DNA of 64,000 bases from Alphaproteobacteria bacterium (GCA_030427145.1 JAUHWT010000007.1:1-64000); one strand, 5' to 3'; positions 15,186-26,195 are shown, counted from the stretch's first letter. Notes: generated by a model from the letters alone, not told the origin. Translations and numbers: made by a program.

Positions 15186-16669
15186 GCTCGTTCAAGACGC
15201 CTATAAAGGTCCGCTAATACCGGTGGAAGCCCGGGCGCCAGATCCTCCGCGATCAGGCCCGGGCCGAACCGTCGCCCGGCCTCACCATGCATCCAGACCG
15301 CGGCACAGGCGGCCTCGAACGCCGGCATGCCCTGGGCAACAAGCCCGGAAGCAATCCCGGTGAGGACATCCCCCGAACCGGCCGTCGCAAGCCAGGGCGG
15401 TGCGTTCGAATTGATCGCGGCCCGCCCGCCTGGGCCGGCAATCACGGTGTCGGAGCCTTTCAGAATTACAACCGCGCCGGAGAGTTCAGCCGCCGCTCTT
15501 GTGCGCGTGACCTTGTCACTGCCATCGGATGAGAGATCGGGAAACAGGCGCGCAAATTCTCCAGCGTGCGGCGTCATTACCACCTCTCCAGCGTTTTCGC
15601 GAATTGCAGCAAACAGCTCCGCTTGGGCGTACTCGAACAAGCTGATCGCATCCGCATCGAGCACTGTGGTCCGGTTTGCGGCAAGCGCGGTCAGCGCAAA
15701 ATCCCGTTTGCCGGGATCTGTGCCAAATCCCGGTCCGAGCGTTACGCTCGAAAACCGGCTGTCATTTAAAGCACCCGCCAGATCGTCAGGCGTATTGACC
15801 TCCTTCAACATAACAGCCGTCAGATGCGCCGCATTTTCGGCCAATGCGTCTGTTGGGATCCCAACGGTTACAAGTCCAGCGCCCGCTCGCAGGGCGGCCA
15901 TTGCGGACATCCTTGCCGCTCCTGTCCTGGTTGCTGGGCCCGAAAGGACAAGGGCGTGACCGCGCGAGAACTTGTGACCGCCAGCCCTTGGCGCCGGAAG
16001 CTTTGACAGCCAAAGATCAGGCGTATTCTCCGAGAGGTCACGTGGCAGGCTGTCCAGCACCATTTCCGGGATGCCAATGTCGTGGAGATAAACCTCGCCG
16101 CACAGTCCGCGTCCCGGTTGAAGAAGATGGCCGGGCTTTTTGCGGAAAAAAGTGACGGTGGCATCAGCCCGTACGCAGGCTCCCGGTGCCTTTCCGGAAC
16201 TGGCATTCAACCCGCTGGGAACGTCAACGGCGACCACCCGGGCCTTACTTTCGTTAATCCGCTCAACAAGTTCTTCCGCAAACCCTTCCGGAGCCCGGTT
16301 CAGTCCGGCACCAAATATGGCGTCAATGATGACACCGTCCTCGGGCAGGGGATGATCAACGCCTTCGATTCTGCCGTGCCAGCTGTTTTTTGCAATCTCC
16401 GCGTCGCCCTTCAGTGCCTCAACGTCTCCAAGCATAAGTACACTTACATCCCGACCTGCCGATGCCAGCAACCGGGCCGCGACGAACCCGTCACCCCCGT
16501 TGTTTCCCGGCCCGGCAACTACTGTCACCGGTCCGGTCGGCGCCACGCTGGCGGCAACATCCGCCACCGCACGACCGGCGTTCTCCATCAGCGTCATGCC
16601 CGGAATACCCGACCCGATGGCAAGCGCGTCGGCTTTGCCCATCTGTTCAGCGGTCAGCAGTTCATGCAT
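15182..16669 (-). CDS. nnr: Bifunctional NAD(P)H-hydrate repair enzyme Nnr
   Basis: A 495-residue fusion that repairs hydrated NAD(P)H. The N-terminal half (to about 210) is the YjeF_N epimerase, with VVAGPGNNGGDGFVAAR and DAIFGAGL. The C-terminal half is the ADP/ATP-dependent dehydratase of the ribokinase fold, with LSGPATRTGAARM, LGPGFGTD, VMTPHAGEFARLF and TAGSGDVLTG. Start at 16669 is set by GGGAGGG seven bases upstream; the open frame extends to 16726. Convergent with the oxidoreductase gene and divergent from gcvH. Confidence 0.93.
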   Translation of the reverse strand: MHELLTAEQMGKADALAIGSGIPGMTLMENAGRAVADVAASVAPTGPVTVVAGPGNNGGDGFVAARLLASAGRDVSVLMLGDVEALKGDAEIAKNSWHGRIEGVDHPLPEDGVIIDAIFGAGLNRAPEGFAEELVERINESKARVVAVDVPSGLNASSGKAPGACVRADATVTFFRKKPGHLLQPGRGLCGEVYLHDIGIPEMVLDSLPRDLSENTPDLWLSKLPAPRAGGHKFSRGHALVLSGPATRTGAARMSAMAALRAGAGLVTVGIPTDALAENAAHLTAVMLKEVNTPDDLAGALNDSRFSSVTLGPGFGTDPGKRDFALTALAANRTTVLDADAISLFEYAQAELFAAIRENAGEVVMTPHAGEFARLFPDLSSDGSDKVTRTRAAAELSGAVVILKGSDTVIAGPGGRAAINSNAPPWLATAGSGDVLTGIASGLVAQGMPAFEAACAAVWMHGEAGRRFGPGLIAEDLAPGLPPVLADLYRRLERA

Positions 16670-16849
16670 GTGACACCCTCCCGGATCGTTTGCAGGCTTC
16701 GATAACATGAGGAAACCTGTCCTCAAACAGGGCTGCAGTCAAAGGCTGCGGGAAGGCGGCCACAAACGCTGCAAACCTGCTGGACGTCACAATCGATTTG
16801 CGGCAATCCTCGGTGTAAATTCATTGTGGGTTCAAAAGGGACTGGGCAA

Positions 16850-17215
16850 ATGCTGAAATTTACCGAGGAACACGAATGGCTGCTGCTCGACGGTGATGAG
16901 GTTACCGTCGGCATCACCGATCACGCCGCCAAACAGCTGGGTGACCTGGTTTTTGTCGAACTGCCCGAAGCCGGGGCGGTCGTGGCCAAGGGCGACGAAA
17001 TCGTGACCATCGAGTCCGTGAAGGCTGCCAGCGACATCGTGGCTCCGCTCGACGGTACGATTACGGAGGTGAACGAGGCGATTGTTGAAGATCCGGCGAA
17101 GGTGAATGAGGACCCGATGGAAATCGGCTGGTTCTTCAAAATGACCCTGAATGACGCATCCGATATGGACGGCCTCATGGATGAGGATGCATATCAGGAA
17201 TTTATTGCCGACTGA
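16850..17215 (+). CDS. gcvH: Glycine cleavage system H protein
   Basis: A 121-residue lipoyl carrier protein. The lipoylated Lys is K58 in TIESVKAAS, and the opening [24 protein letters not shown] is typical. H protein shuttles the aminomethyl group between the P and T proteins, and in some bacteria also takes part in lipoate transfer. Neither gcvT nor gcvP is beside it, so here it stands alone between nnr and the nuo operon. The start at 16850 gives the normal H-protein N-terminus; an upstream in-frame start at 16826 would add eight residues. Confidence 0.93.
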   Translation: MLKFTEEHEWLLLDGDEVTVGITDHAAKQLGDLVFVELPEAGAVVAKGDEIVTIESVKAASDIVAPLDGTITEVNEAIVEDPAKVNEDPMEIGWFFKMTLNDASDMDGLMDEDAYQEFIAD

Positions 17216-17430
17216 TTTGATCGGATAAATGCATGCTCAGGGACACGCGCGGCTGCAGGTCGCACGCCGTCTAAGCCATTGGTTAGTACGTCGGAAAACT
17301 GTCTAAAATCCTCCAAACCCGCGTGGAATTTACCGCCGCCTTGTTGACCTGGTGCGTTGCGGCATATACCCGTAGCAGAGGTCGGTGACGACCGGATGTT
17401 CAAAACCAGTGCTCGGGACGGAGGTGCCGC
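17216..17430 (+). promoter_or_regulatory. Leader region of the nuo operon
   Basis: A 215-bp gap before nuoA. It should carry the promoter of the complex I operon. I see no strong -35/-10 pair and no obvious terminator after gcvH. It ends in GGAGG placed six bases before the TTG start of nuoA. Confidence 0.4.
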
Positions 17431-17796
17431 TTGGAAGAACTGTTAAGGGAATATCTCCCCATCCTGATTTTCCTGGGTCTTGCAATTGCTCTCGGCCTGG
17501 TTCTGTTGCTGGCGGCGGTTGTGGTGGCGGTCAGCAATCCCGATCCGGAAAAGACATCCGCATACGAGTGCGGCTTCAACGCCTTCGACGACTCCCGCAT
17601 GAAATTCGATGTCCGGTTCTATCTGGTCTCGATCCTCTTCATCATTTTTGACCTTGAGGTCGCGTTCCTGTTTCCCTGGGCCGTCAGCTTCCAGTACATC
17701 GGTGAGTTTGGCTTCTGGTCGATGATGGTATTTCTTGCGATCCTGACCATAGGATTCGCGTACGAGTGGAAAAAAGGAGCGCTGGAGTGGGAATGA
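17431..17796 (+). CDS. nuoA: NADH-quinone oxidoreductase subunit A
   Basis: A 121-residue membrane subunit of respiratory complex I, which passes electrons from NADH to quinone and pumps protons. Three membrane helices are visible (about 6-33, 62-82 and 88-110), along with the conserved loop [32 protein letters not shown] in outline. The start is TTG, supported by GGAGG six bases upstream. It opens the operon and overlaps nuoB by ATGA. Confidence 0.95.
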   Translation: MEELLREYLPILIFLGLAIALGLVLLLAAVVVAVSNPDPEKTSAYECGFNAFDDSRMKFDVRFYLVSILFIIFDLEVAFLFPWAVSFQYIGEFGFWSMMVFLAILTIGFAYEWKKGALEWE

Positions 17797-18332
17797 CCGA
17801 CAGTTCCGCAGCACTCGCGACACAGGCCGGAGCGGACAAGGAGGCAACCGCCCGGATGCTTTCCGATGAGCTTGCCGACAAGGGCTTTCTCGTCACCTCC
17901 ACCGCCGGTGCGATCAACTGGGCCCGCACGGGTTCCCTGCACTGGATGACGTTTGGTCTGGCGTGCTGTGCGGTCGAAATGATGCACACCTCCATGCCGC
18001 GGTACGACCTGGAGCGGTTTGGAACCGCTCCCCGCGCGTCACCGCGCCAGTCCGATCTGATGATCGTGGCCGGCACGCTTACGAACAAAATGGCGCCCGC
18101 CCTGCGCAAGGTTTACGACCAGATGCCGGAGCCGAGATACGTGATCTCCATGGGCTCCTGCGCAAATGGCGGCGGGTATTACCATTACAGCTATTCCGTG
18201 GTTCGCGGCTGTGACCGGATTGTTCCGGTGGATGTCTACGTGCCCGGCTGCCCGCCAACGGCGGAGGCGCTTCTCTACGGAATCCTGCAACTTCAGCGGA
18301 AGATGCGGCGTACCGGAACCATCGTGCGATAG
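17793..18332 (+). CDS. nuoB: NADH-quinone oxidoreductase subunit B
   Basis: A 179-residue peripheral-arm subunit that holds the terminal [4Fe-4S] cluster N2, which reduces quinone. Ligand-type cysteines appear in [22 protein letters not shown] and [10 protein letters not shown]. The short N-terminal segment (about 30 residues, Ala/Asp-rich) precedes the conserved core. The start at 17793 overlaps the nuoA stop (ATGA). Confidence 0.96.
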   Translation: MTDSSAALATQAGADKEATARMLSDELADKGFLVTSTAGAINWARTGSLHWMTFGLACCAVEMMHTSMPRYDLERFGTAPRASPRQSDLMIVAGTLTNKMAPALRKVYDQMPEPRYVISMGSCANGGGYYHYSYSVVRGCDRIVPVDVYVPGCPPTAEALLYGILQLQRKMRRTGTIVR

Positions 18333-18353
18333 GATCCTCGTTTGGGTGAAATA

Positions 18354-18959
18354 ATGGACAGAGCACTTGACGATCTCCGCGAAGTAATCGCCCTCCGCAA
18401 AGAGGATGCGATGGTCGAGGCGGTCGCCGCACATGGCGAGTTGACGATCACCGTCGCCGCGGGGGATCTCGTCGATTTTGTGGATCATCTGCGCGCGGAT
18501 GGCGCCTGTCGCTTCACAACGCTTATAGATGTGACAGCTGTGGACTGGCCGGACCGTGAGAAGCGGTTCGAGGTGGTTTATCACTTCCTGTCCATGCACC
18601 TGAACCAGCGGATCAGGGTCAAGGTCTCTGTCCGTGAGGGCGAGCTGGTGCCGTCCATCGTATCCATATTCCCCGCCGCCAACTGGTACGAGCGGGAAGT
18701 CTACGACATGTACGGTATCCTGTTCTCCGGTCATCCCGATCTGCGACGCATTCTCACCGATTACGGTTTCCGCGGACATCCGCTGCGCAAGGATTTTCCG
18801 ACCACCGGTTATGTGGAACTGCGCTACGACGAGGAACAGAAGCGGGTGGTCTATGAGCCCGTAACACTGACGCAGGAATACCGGAAGTTTGACTTCATGA
18901 GCCCGTGGGAAGGGGCAGAATACATCCTCCCCGGTGATGAGAAGAAAGACGGTGCGTAA
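18354..18959 (+). CDS. nuoC: NADH-quinone oxidoreductase subunit C
   Basis: A 201-residue 30-kDa-type subunit, which packs against NuoD in the peripheral arm. The family signature is [29 protein letters not shown] in outline, with the RKDFP-like [10 protein letters not shown] following. It is separate from NuoD, unlike the fused NuoCD of Escherichia coli. ATG at 18354 has GGTGA just upstream; a TTG four codons earlier (18342) is possible. The stop overlaps the next small ORF as TAATG. Confidence 0.95.
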   Translation: MDRALDDLREVIALRKEDAMVEAVAAHGELTITVAAGDLVDFVDHLRADGACRFTTLIDVTAVDWPDREKRFEVVYHFLSMHLNQRIRVKVSVREGELVPSIVSIFPAANWYEREVYDMYGILFSGHPDLRRILTDYGFRGHPLRKDFPTTGYVELRYDEEQKRVVYEPVTLTQEYRKFDFMSPWEGAEYILPGDEKKDGA

Positions 18960-19138
18960 TGGAACTCGTGGTATATCTCATTTTTGCGGTTCTGCTGGTT
19001 GTCCCGGCCTGGAAAATTGTGGGCCGCTCCGGCATGCACCCGGCATTTTCGCTGCTGTTTCTTATCCCACTGGTGGGTCTGATTTTCCTCTGGGTCCTCG
19101 CGTTTCGCAAATGGCCTGGTGACGAGGGGAGTGAATGA
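18959..19138 (+). CDS. 59-aa two-helix membrane protein between nuoC and nuoD
   Basis: The translation begins [18 protein letters not shown] and continues through a short basic/polar hinge ([10 protein letters not shown]) to a second helix ([20 protein letters not shown]), ending [10 protein letters not shown]. The ATG overlaps the nuoC stop (TAATG) and the stop overlaps the nuoD start, so it is coupled on both sides. Unidentified reading frames are known inside nuo clusters of Rhodobacter and Paracoccus; this may correspond to one. It could be an accessory or assembly factor of complex I, which is inference. Confidence 0.7.
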   Translation: MELVVYLIFAVLLVVPAWKIVGRSGMHPAFSLLFLIPLVGLIFLWVLAFRKWPGDEGSE

Positions 19139-20349
19139 TGGACGGAGCAGGTAACGACGTCCTGACGGGCGAACAGAACATCCGCAACTTCAACATCAAC
19201 TTCGGCCCACAGCATCCCGCGGCCCACGGCGTATTGCGTCTTGTGCTGGAGTTGGATGGCGAGATCGTTGAACGCTGCGATCCGCATATCGGTCTGCTTC
19301 ACCGCGGCACCGAAAAGCTGATGGAAAGCCGCACCTATCTTCAGAATCTTCCATATCTGGACCGCCTGGATTACGTGGCCCCAATGAACCAGGAGCATGC
19401 CTGGTGCCTCGCGATTGAGAAACTGACGAAAACTGAGGTCCCCCGTCGTGGTTCGCTGATCCGCGTGCTTTATTCCGAGATTGGGCGTATTCTGAACCAC
19501 CTCCTGAACGTGACCACCCAAGCAATGGACGTGGGTGCGCTTACCCCGCCGCTTTGGGGCTTTGAAGAGCGTGAGAAACTCATGATCTTCTACGAGCGGG
19601 CCTGTGGAGCGCGGCTTCACTCCGCTTATTTCCGTCCCGGTGGCGTACATCAGGATCTGCCCCAGGATCTGGTGGATGACATCGCAGCCTGGGCGAAGGA
19701 ATTCCCCCAGGCGCTTGATGACATTGAGAGCCTCATCACGGAAAACCGCATCTTCAAGCAGCGTAACGTTGATATTGCCATCGTCAGCCAGCAGGAATGC
19801 CAGGATCTGGCCCTGTCCGGTGTCATGGTGCGCGGTTCCGGGATTGCCTGGGATCTCCGTCGCTCGCAGCCTTACGAGTGCTACAACGAGTTTGATTTCA
19901 AAATTCCGGTCGGTAAAAACGGTGACTGCTATGACCGCTACCTCTGCCGTATGGCCGAGATGCGGGAAAGTACCCGGATCATTGAGCAGTGCATTGAAAA
20001 ACTGAATGACTGCAAGGGCGGCGAGGTCATGACCCGTGGCAAGCTGTCACCGCCGAAACGCACTGACATGAAAACCTCTATGGAAGCGCTGATCCATCAC
20101 TTCAAGCTCTACACCGAAGGCTTCCACGTGCCGCCAGGCGAGGTTTATGCCGCTGTCGAGGCTCCGAAAGGCGAGTTCGGCGTCTATCTGGTGTCCGATG
20201 GAACCAACAAACCCTGGAAAGTTAAACTGCGCGCCCCCGGCTATCCGCACCTTCAGGCAATGGATTACATCTGTAAGGGCCATATGCTCGCTGATGTTTC
20301 TGCCGCGCTGGGTTCGCTCGATATCGTGTTTGGTGAGGTCGACCGGTGA
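19138..20349 (+). CDS. nuoD: NADH-quinone oxidoreductase subunit D
   Basis: A 403-residue 49-kDa-type subunit, which forms the quinone-binding pocket with NuoB. The core motif [21 protein letters not shown] lies near the N-terminus, followed by [12 protein letters not shown] and [16 protein letters not shown]. It ends with the conserved [14 protein letters not shown] at 19138 has GGGGAG six bases upstream; another ATG three bases earlier is the alternative start. Confidence 0.96.
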   Translation: MDGAGNDVLTGEQNIRNFNINFGPQHPAAHGVLRLVLELDGEIVERCDPHIGLLHRGTEKLMESRTYLQNLPYLDRLDYVAPMNQEHAWCLAIEKLTKTEVPRRGSLIRVLYSEIGRILNHLLNVTTQAMDVGALTPPLWGFEEREKLMIFYERACGARLHSAYFRPGGVHQDLPQDLVDDIAAWAKEFPQALDDIESLITENRIFKQRNVDIAIVSQQECQDLALSGVMVRGSGIAWDLRRSQPYECYNEFDFKIPVGKNGDCYDRYLCRMAEMRESTRIIEQCIEKLNDCKGGEVMTRGKLSPPKRTDMKTSMEALIHHFKLYTEGFHVPPGEVYAAVEAPKGEFGVYLVSDGTNKPWKVKLRAPGYPHLQAMDYICKGHMLADVSAALGSLDIVFGEVDR

Positions 20350-20395
20350 GTGCCCATCCTGAATTTCGACTGATCGGCAGGAAAGGACGTTCCTG

Positions 20396-21586
20396 ATGCT
20401 GCGCCGTCTACACCCCGAACAGCCCGAGAGCTTCGCGTTCACCCCTGGCAACCAGGAGTGGGCTGAAAAGCAGCTGAGCAAATACCCGCCCGAGCGGAAG
20501 GCGTCGGCCGTGATTCCACTGCTGTGGCGCGCCCAGGAACAGGAAGGCTGGGTCACCAAACCGGCGATCGAAAGCATCGCCGACATGCTCGACATGGCCT
20601 CGATCCGCGTGCTTGAGGTTGCAAGTTTTTACTTCATGTTCCAGCTGCAACCCGTTGGTTCGGTGGCGCATATTCAGATTTGTGGCACCACGTCCTGCAT
20701 GATCTGCGGTTCTGAAAACCTTATTGAGGTATGCCAGGCGAAAATCGCAGCCAATCCGCATGAGATTTCTGCTGACGGCAAATTCTCATGGGAAGAAGTC
20801 GAGTGTCTCGGTGCATGTTCCAATGCGCCCATGGCTCAGATCGGCAAGGACTACTATGAAAACCTGACCGCAGAGCGCCTTGGTGAAATCATTGACGCGC
20901 TTGGACGTGGCGAAGTGCCGCGCCCGGGACCGCAAAACGGTCGTTTCGGTGCCGAGCCGTTCGGTGGTCTGACGTCCCTGACCGAGGGCGAGCGCCGTTA
21001 TTCCGGCAACGCCTCGGTCGGTCTCGCGGAATACGGGCAGGATACGATCAAACGTATCGACGGGACCGAACCCGCCCTGAAAATGCCCATGCTCGACTCC
21101 GCCGCCCCGGTCGCAACGGCCGGCACCGAAACGGATTCGGTGCAGTTGATGGATCAGCCGGAGCCTGTGGAAGATGACGGTCTCGATGCTGAAAAGCCCG
21201 AAACCAATTCCGAACACAAAGCAATGGAAGAAGCTGCCGAAGCCGACGAGGAAAAGGTCATCGGCAAATTCGATGAGGAGGAAGCTGAGGAGGTCGGGAC
21301 CCGTCCCGAGACCCTGACCGGACCCCGGGACGGCCAGGCGGATGACCTCAAGAAAATCAAGGGTGTAGGCCCGAAACTTGAGGAATCCCTCAACAAACTG
21401 GGCTTCTACCACTTCGATCAGATTGCCAGCTGGACGGAGGAGGAACTGCTCTGGGTCGACTCCAACATGGACGATTTCAAGGGCCGTGCTTCCCGCGACG
21501 ACTGGGTCGGACAGAGCAAACTGCTGGCCGCCGGTGAGGAAACCGAGTTTTCCAAACGGGTGGACGACGGAGATGTTTACGACTGA
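20396..21586 (+). CDS. nuoE: NADH-quinone oxidoreductase subunit E with long C-terminal extension
   Basis: A 396-residue 24-kDa-type subunit, about twice the usual length. Residues 1 to about 180 are the thioredoxin-like domain with a [2Fe-2S] cluster: cysteines in [11 protein letters not shown] and [12 protein letters not shown]. Then comes an acidic, low-complexity linker (about 220-310). The last 80 residues form a helix-hairpin-helix-like module: [22 protein letters not shown], then [12 protein letters not shown] and [13 protein letters not shown]. Such an extension is, to my knowledge, common in Rhodobacterales NuoE; its role is not established. An overlapping start signal (GGAAAGGA) precedes the ATG. 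Confidence 0.95.
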   Translation: MLRRLHPEQPESFAFTPGNQEWAEKQLSKYPPERKASAVIPLLWRAQEQEGWVTKPAIESIADMLDMASIRVLEVASFYFMFQLQPVGSVAHIQICGTTSCMICGSENLIEVCQAKIAANPHEISADGKFSWEEVECLGACSNAPMAQIGKDYYENLTAERLGEIIDALGRGEVPRPGPQNGRFGAEPFGGLTSLTEGERRYSGNASVGLAEYGQDTIKRIDGTEPALKMPMLDSAAPVATAGTETDSVQLMDQPEPVEDDGLDAEKPETNSEHKAMEEAAEADEEKVIGKFDEEEAEEVGTRPETLTGPRDGQADDLKKIKGVGPKLEESLNKLGFYHFDQIASWTEEELLWVDSNMDDFKGRASRDDWVGQSKLLAAGEETEFSKRVDDGDVYD

Positions 21587-21609
21587 CGATTGCACTCGTC
21601 GGTTGCGTT

Positions 21610-21630
21610 CATGCCGCTCCGTGCGGCATG
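21610..21630 (+). other. Perfect hairpin between nuoE and nuoF
   Basis: CATGCCGC (21610-21617) and GCGGCATG (21623-21630) pair perfectly around a five-base loop in the 96-bp nuoE-nuoF gap. It is followed by A residues, not T, so it is not a standard terminator on this strand. It could protect mRNA ends or mark a processing site. Confidence 0.5.
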
Positions 21631-21682
21631 AAAAAATTGAAATGTACAGGCTTTTCAGGCCGGGATGTAGGGACGAACACCG

Positions 21683-22978
21683 ATGCTCGCTGATAAGGAC
21701 AGGATCTTTACCAACATATACGGTATGTTTGACCGCACGCTCGCCGGTGCGAAATCCCGTGGTCACTGGGACGGTACGGCTGACATCATCCAGCGGGGCC
21801 GGGACAAGATCGTTGAGGAGATGAAGGCAAGCGGCCTGCGCGGTCGTGGTGGCGCCGGTTTCCCGACGGGTCTCAAATGGTCATTTATGCCCAAGGAAAG
21901 CGATGGCCGGCCGCATTACCTGGTCGTAAACGCCGACGAGTCCGAGCCGGGCACCTGCAAGGACCGCGAAATCATGCGCCACGACCCGCACACGCTGGTC
22001 GAGGGCTGCCTGATCGCTGGTTTCGCCATGGGGGCCAACACCGGATACATCTATCTTCGTGGTGAGTATATCCGCGAGCGCGAGGCTCTGCAGATCGCCA
22101 TAGATGAGGCGTATGAGGACGGGCTGCTCGGCAAAAACGCCGCCGGATCCGGCTGGGACTTTGACCTCTACCTGCACCATGGCGCCGGTGCTTATATCTG
22201 CGGAGAGGAAACCGCTCTTCTCGAAAGCCTTGAGGGTCGCAAGGGAATGCCGCGTCTCAAGCCGCCTTTCCCGGCAAATGCCGGCCTTTATGGCGCACCA
22301 ACGACAGTGAACAACGTGGAATCCATCGCCGTCGTGCCGACCATTTTGCGGCGTGGGGCAGGCTGGTTCGCCGGGTTTGGCCGTCCAAACAATGCCGGCA
22401 CCAAGCTTTTTGCCATCAGTGGTCACGTCAATCACCCCTGCGTCGTGGAGGAGGAAATGTCGATTTCCCTTCGCGAACTGCTGGACAAACACTGCGGTGG
22501 CGTCCGTGGCGGTTGGGGCAATCTCAAGGCGGTGATCCCAGGCGGATCATCCGTGCCCTGCCTTCCGTCGAACGTGTGTGGCGACGCTATCATGGACTTC
22601 GACTGGCTGCGGGAGCAGCGCTCCGGTCTGGGAACGGCCGCCGTGATCGTCATGGATCAGAGCACGGATATCATCAAGGCGATCTGGCGCCTGTCCAAGT
22701 TCTACAAACATGAAAGCTGCGGTCAGTGTACCCCGTGCCGTGAGGGGACGGGCTGGATGATGCGGGTCATGGACCGTCTGGTCACCGGCGATGCCGAGCC
22801 TGAGGAAATCGACATGCTGCTTGACGTAACCAAGCAGGTCGAGGGCCACACGATCTGCGCGCTGGGTGACGCGGCCGCCTGGCCCATCCAGGGCCTGATC
22901 CGCCACTTCCGGGACGAAATCGAGGGCCGCATCGCACACAAACGCGGCGGCGGTTCCGGCGCGGTGGCGGCCGAGTAA
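21683..22978 (+). CDS. nuoF: NADH-quinone oxidoreductase subunit F
   Basis: A 431-residue 51-kDa-type subunit, the NADH entry point. The nucleotide/FMN motif [13 protein letters not shown] lies near residue 55, followed by [17 protein letters not shown] and [19 protein letters not shown]. The N3 [4Fe-4S] cluster cysteines are in [15 protein letters not shown] plus the later [14 protein letters not shown]. The stop overlaps a following small ORF as TAATG. Confidence 0.97.
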   Translation: MLADKDRIFTNIYGMFDRTLAGAKSRGHWDGTADIIQRGRDKIVEEMKASGLRGRGGAGFPTGLKWSFMPKESDGRPHYLVVNADESEPGTCKDREIMRHDPHTLVEGCLIAGFAMGANTGYIYLRGEYIREREALQIAIDEAYEDGLLGKNAAGSGWDFDLYLHHGAGAYICGEETALLESLEGRKGMPRLKPPFPANAGLYGAPTTVNNVESIAVVPTILRRGAGWFAGFGRPNNAGTKLFAISGHVNHPCVVEEEMSISLRELLDKHCGGVRGGWGNLKAVIPGGSSVPCLPSNVCGDAIMDFDWLREQRSGLGTAAVIVMDQSTDIIKAIWRLSKFYKHESCGQCTPCREGTGWMMRVMDRLVTGDAEPEEIDMLLDVTKQVEGHTICALGDAAAWPIQGLIRHFRDEIEGRIAHKRGGGSGAVAAE

Positions 22979-23127
22979 TGGTGGTTACCCGGAACACCCG
23001 GTCAGCCCTGCCGACGCGCGGCGAACTGCGTGCAAGCGGCAACACTGGCACCTCTTTGTTCCGGAAATCTATTGAAAAAGCAGCACAGTGGCGCGACAGG
23101 GGTTGTGCCGACGTGGTAGCGGAGTGA
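22978..23127 (+). CDS. 49-aa basic protein between nuoF and nuoG
   Basis: A short frame, [20 protein letters not shown] and on to RGCADVVAE, fills the nuoF-nuoG gap almost exactly. Its ATG overlaps the nuoF stop (TAATG), and its stop lies four bases before nuoG. It is basic and partly helical ([12 protein letters not shown]). Unidentified frames at comparable places are known from nuo clusters of related bacteria. The function is unknown and the gene could be spurious. Confidence 0.5.
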   Translation: MVVTRNTRSALPTRGELRASGNTGTSLFRKSIEKAAQWRDRGCADVVAE

Positions 23128-23131
23128 CAAA

Positions 23132-25147
23132 ATGAGCGATCTGCGCAAAATCATAATCGACGGTGACGAGATCGAGGTCGATCCGCGCATGACACTGCTG
23201 CAGGCCTGCGAGGTCGCCGGTGTCGAGGTGCCGCGTTTCTGCTACCACGAGCGTCTGTCGATTGCCGGAAACTGTCGCATGTGCCTCGTCGAGGTTGTGG
23301 GCGGTCCGCCCAAACCGGCCGCATCCTGTGCCATGCAGGTCAAGGATTTGCGCCCTGGCCCGGAAGGCGCACCGCCGGAGGTGAAAACCAAATCCCCGAT
23401 GGTCAAAAAGGCCCGGGAAGGGGTAATGGAGTTCCTGCTCATCAACCACCCGCTCGACTGCCCCATTTGCGATCAGGGCGGTGAGTGTGACCTTCAGGAC
23501 CAGGCTATGGCCTACGGGGTCGATTTCAGCCGGTACCGCGAACCCAAACGCGCCGCGATCGATATGGACCTCGGTCCGCTCGTTGGCACATGCATGACGC
23601 GCTGCATTTCCTGCACCCGTTGCGTGCGGTTCATTACGGAGGTCGCGGGTGTTCCGGAAATGGGTCAGACGGGAAGGGGCGAGGACAGTGAGATCACGTC
23701 CTATCTCGGCGCGATGCTTACGAGCGAGATGCAGGGCAACGTAATCGACCTTTGCCCGGTTGGCGCTCTTACGTCGAAACCCTACGCTTTCACGGCCCGT
23801 CCCTGGGAACTGACCAAGACGGAATCCATCGACGTGATGGACGCGCTCGGATCAAACATCCGTGTGGATACCAAAGGCCGCGAGGTCATGCGTATCCTGC
23901 CCCGCAACAATGATGGCGTAAACGAGGAATGGCTTGCTGACCGCTCCCGGTTCATCTGGGACGGACTGCGCAGACAGCGTCTCGACCGGCCTTATGTGCG
24001 TCGCGACGGCAAACTTCAGGCCGCAACCTGGAATGAGGCGTTCGACGCAATTGCCGAGGCCGTAAAGGACAAAACCGTTGCCGGTGTTGTCGGTGATCTC
24101 GTGTCGACTGAGAGCGCCTTTGCATTGAAGCAGTTGATCGAGCGTCTGGATGGCCGTATCGAGTGCCGCACGGACGGTGCCAAACTGCCTGCCGGCAATC
24201 GCGGCGCCTATGTCGGAACGGCGCGGATCGAGGACATCGACAGCGCTCAGGCAATCATGCTGATTGGCACGAACCCGCGCAAGGAAGCGCCGGTTCTCAA
24301 CTCACGCATCCGCAAGGCATGGCTGAATGGTGCGAAGGTGGGACTGGTCGGTGAGAACGTCGACCTGACCTATCCCTATTTCCACGCGGGAACCGGTCGT
24401 GAGGCTTTGGCCGGACTGCTCGACGGTGACCACAAGGATGCGCTCGGCAAGGAAACCGTCGTCATCATCGGTCAGGACGCCTTGCGCGGGGACGATGGAG
24501 AAGCCGTACTCGCCGCTGCCATGAAGTTTGCGAACAACACCGAGTCACGTTTCCTCGTGCTGCACACGGCCGCGGGCCGCGTTGGTGCCATGGATCTCGG
24601 CTGTGTCACGGACGGCGGCATGGATGCGGCGGTTGACGGGGCGGACGTGATTTACAATCTCGGCTGCGACGAGGTCGACATGCCGGACGGGGCTTTCGTC
24701 ATCTACCAAGGCAGCCACGGCGACCGCGGCGCGCACCGGGCGGACGTGATCCTTCCAGGGGCTGCCTATACCGAGGAAACCGGGATTTTCGTCAATACCG
24801 AGGGCCGTCCACAGATGGCCATGCGGGCCGGCTTCCCGCCGGGAGACGCGAGGGAGAACTGGACCATACTGCGGGCCCTGTCTGGCCGCCTTGGTGTCAC
24901 GCTTCCCTTCGACGCAATTGGCATGCTCCGCAGCGCGATGTTTGCGGCGGCTCCACATCTGGCCCGGATCGACGACGTTCCGGAAAATGCCTGGACCCTG
25001 GTGGAAGGCGGCGATATGACGCAGGCGGATTTTGGATCGGCCGTGGGCGAGCATTACCTGGCCAACCCGGTCATGCGGGCGAGCACCGTTATGGCTGAAC
25101 TGGCAAAACTCGCGGAACAGCGGGATCACCCCATGGCGGCGGAGTAG
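23132..25147 (+). CDS. nuoG: NADH-quinone oxidoreductase subunit G
   Basis: A 671-residue 75-kDa-type subunit with several Fe-S clusters. The N-terminal [2Fe-2S] domain has [21 protein letters not shown], then [19 protein letters not shown] (with the His-ligand type region) and [12 protein letters not shown] with a later [13 protein letters not shown]. The rest is the molybdopterin-oxidoreductase-like domain, without cofactor motifs. The length fits alphaproteobacteria rather than the longer enteric form. Confidence 0.96.
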   Translation: MSDLRKIIIDGDEIEVDPRMTLLQACEVAGVEVPRFCYHERLSIAGNCRMCLVEVVGGPPKPAASCAMQVKDLRPGPEGAPPEVKTKSPMVKKAREGVMEFLLINHPLDCPICDQGGECDLQDQAMAYGVDFSRYREPKRAAIDMDLGPLVGTCMTRCISCTRCVRFITEVAGVPEMGQTGRGEDSEITSYLGAMLTSEMQGNVIDLCPVGALTSKPYAFTARPWELTKTESIDVMDALGSNIRVDTKGREVMRILPRNNDGVNEEWLADRSRFIWDGLRRQRLDRPYVRRDGKLQAATWNEAFDAIAEAVKDKTVAGVVGDLVSTESAFALKQLIERLDGRIECRTDGAKLPAGNRGAYVGTARIEDIDSAQAIMLIGTNPRKEAPVLNSRIRKAWLNGAKVGLVGENVDLTYPYFHAGTGREALAGLLDGDHKDALGKETVVIIGQDALRGDDGEAVLAAAMKFANNTESRFLVLHTAAGRVGAMDLGCVTDGGMDAAVDGADVIYNLGCDEVDMPDGAFVIYQGSHGDRGAHRADVILPGAAYTEETGIFVNTEGRPQMAMRAGFPPGDARENWTILRALSGRLGVTLPFDAIGMLRSAMFAAAPHLARIDDVPENAWTLVEGGDMTQADFGSAVGEHYLANPVMRASTVMAELAKLAEQRDHPMAAE

Positions 25148-25150
25148 GGT

Positions 25151-26191
25151 ATGGAAACCGGTTTTTTCGATACGGGCCTTGGCATTTTTGTCGTGATCCT
25201 CTCCCAGTGTATGCTGGTGACCGTGATGGTTCTGGTCAGCCTCGCGTTCCTAATGTACGCCGACCGCAAGATCTGGGCTGCGGTCCAGATGCGTCGCGGA
25301 CCAAACGTAGTTGGCCCCTGGGGCCTTCTGCAAAGCTTCGCGGACTTCCTGAAATACATAGTCAAGGAGATCGTGGTTCCCGCGGGTGCGGACAAAACCG
25401 TGTTCTTCATGGCCCCGATGATTACGTTCGTCCTGTCGATGATCGTCTGGGCCGTGATGCCGTGGAACGAGGGATGGGTCATCTCCGATCTAAATGTCGG
25501 CATTCTGTTCATTTTCGCCATCTCCTCCCTTGAGGTTTATGGCGTCATCATGGGTGGCTGGGCCTCAAACTCCAAATATCCGTTCCTTGGATCCCTGCGG
25601 TCAGCTGCGCAGATGATCTCCTACGAGGTCTCCATCGGTCTGATCATCATCGGTGTGCTCGTTTCGACCGGGTCGCTGAACCTCAGCGACATCGTGCGCG
25701 CCCAGGACGGCGATCTTGGAGCGTTCAGCTGGTACTGGCTGCCGCACCTGCCGATGGTTTTCCTGTTCTTCATCTCGGCCCTGGCTGAGACGAACCGTCC
25801 GCCTTTCGACCTGCCGGAAGCGGAATCCGAGCTCGTGGCCGGTTACCAGGTTGAGTATTCCTCCACACCGTTCCTGCTCTTTATGATCGGCGAACTGATG
25901 GCCGTGGTCTTCATGTGCGCGCTCATGTCGATCCTGTTCTTCGGTGGTTGGCTCTCGCCCATCCCGTTCCTTCCGGACGGTCTGCACTGGATGGTGCTGA
26001 AAATGGGCTTCTTCTTCTTTATCTTCGCGCTCGTGAAAGCCGTTGTGCCGCGCTACCGCTACGACCAGCTCATGCGGATTGGCTGGAAATTCTTTCTGCC
26101 GATGAGCCTCGCCTGGGTCGCTCTGGTTGGTCTCTTCGCACAGTATGGCTGGTTCTGGGGCGCATATCAGCGCTGGACTGTAGGAGGCTGA
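25151..26191 (+). CDS. nuoH: NADH-quinone oxidoreductase subunit H
   Basis: A 346-residue membrane subunit that links the quinone pocket to the membrane arm. About eight membrane helices are visible. Signature segments are [33 protein letters not shown] near residue 35 and the loop [30 protein letters not shown] in outline, rich in conserved acidic residues. GGAG lies before the ATG, three bases after the nuoG stop. Confidence 0.97.
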   Translation: METGFFDTGLGIFVVILSQCMLVTVMVLVSLAFLMYADRKIWAAVQMRRGPNVVGPWGLLQSFADFLKYIVKEIVVPAGADKTVFFMAPMITFVLSMIVWAVMPWNEGWVISDLNVGILFIFAISSLEVYGVIMGGWASNSKYPFLGSLRSAAQMISYEVSIGLIIIGVLVSTGSLNLSDIVRAQDGDLGAFSWYWLPHLPMVFLFFISALAETNRPPFDLPEAESELVAGYQVEYSSTPFLLFMIGELMAVVFMCALMSILFFGGWLSPIPFLPDGLHWMVLKMGFFFFIFALVKAVVPRYRYDQLMRIGWKFFLPMSLAWVALVGLFAQYGWFWGAYQRWTVGG

Positions 26192-26195
26192 GGCA

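Noticed and set aside
16727-16849. Glycine riboswitch before gcvH
   Set aside because: The conserved aptamer segments could not be found in this short GC-rich leader.
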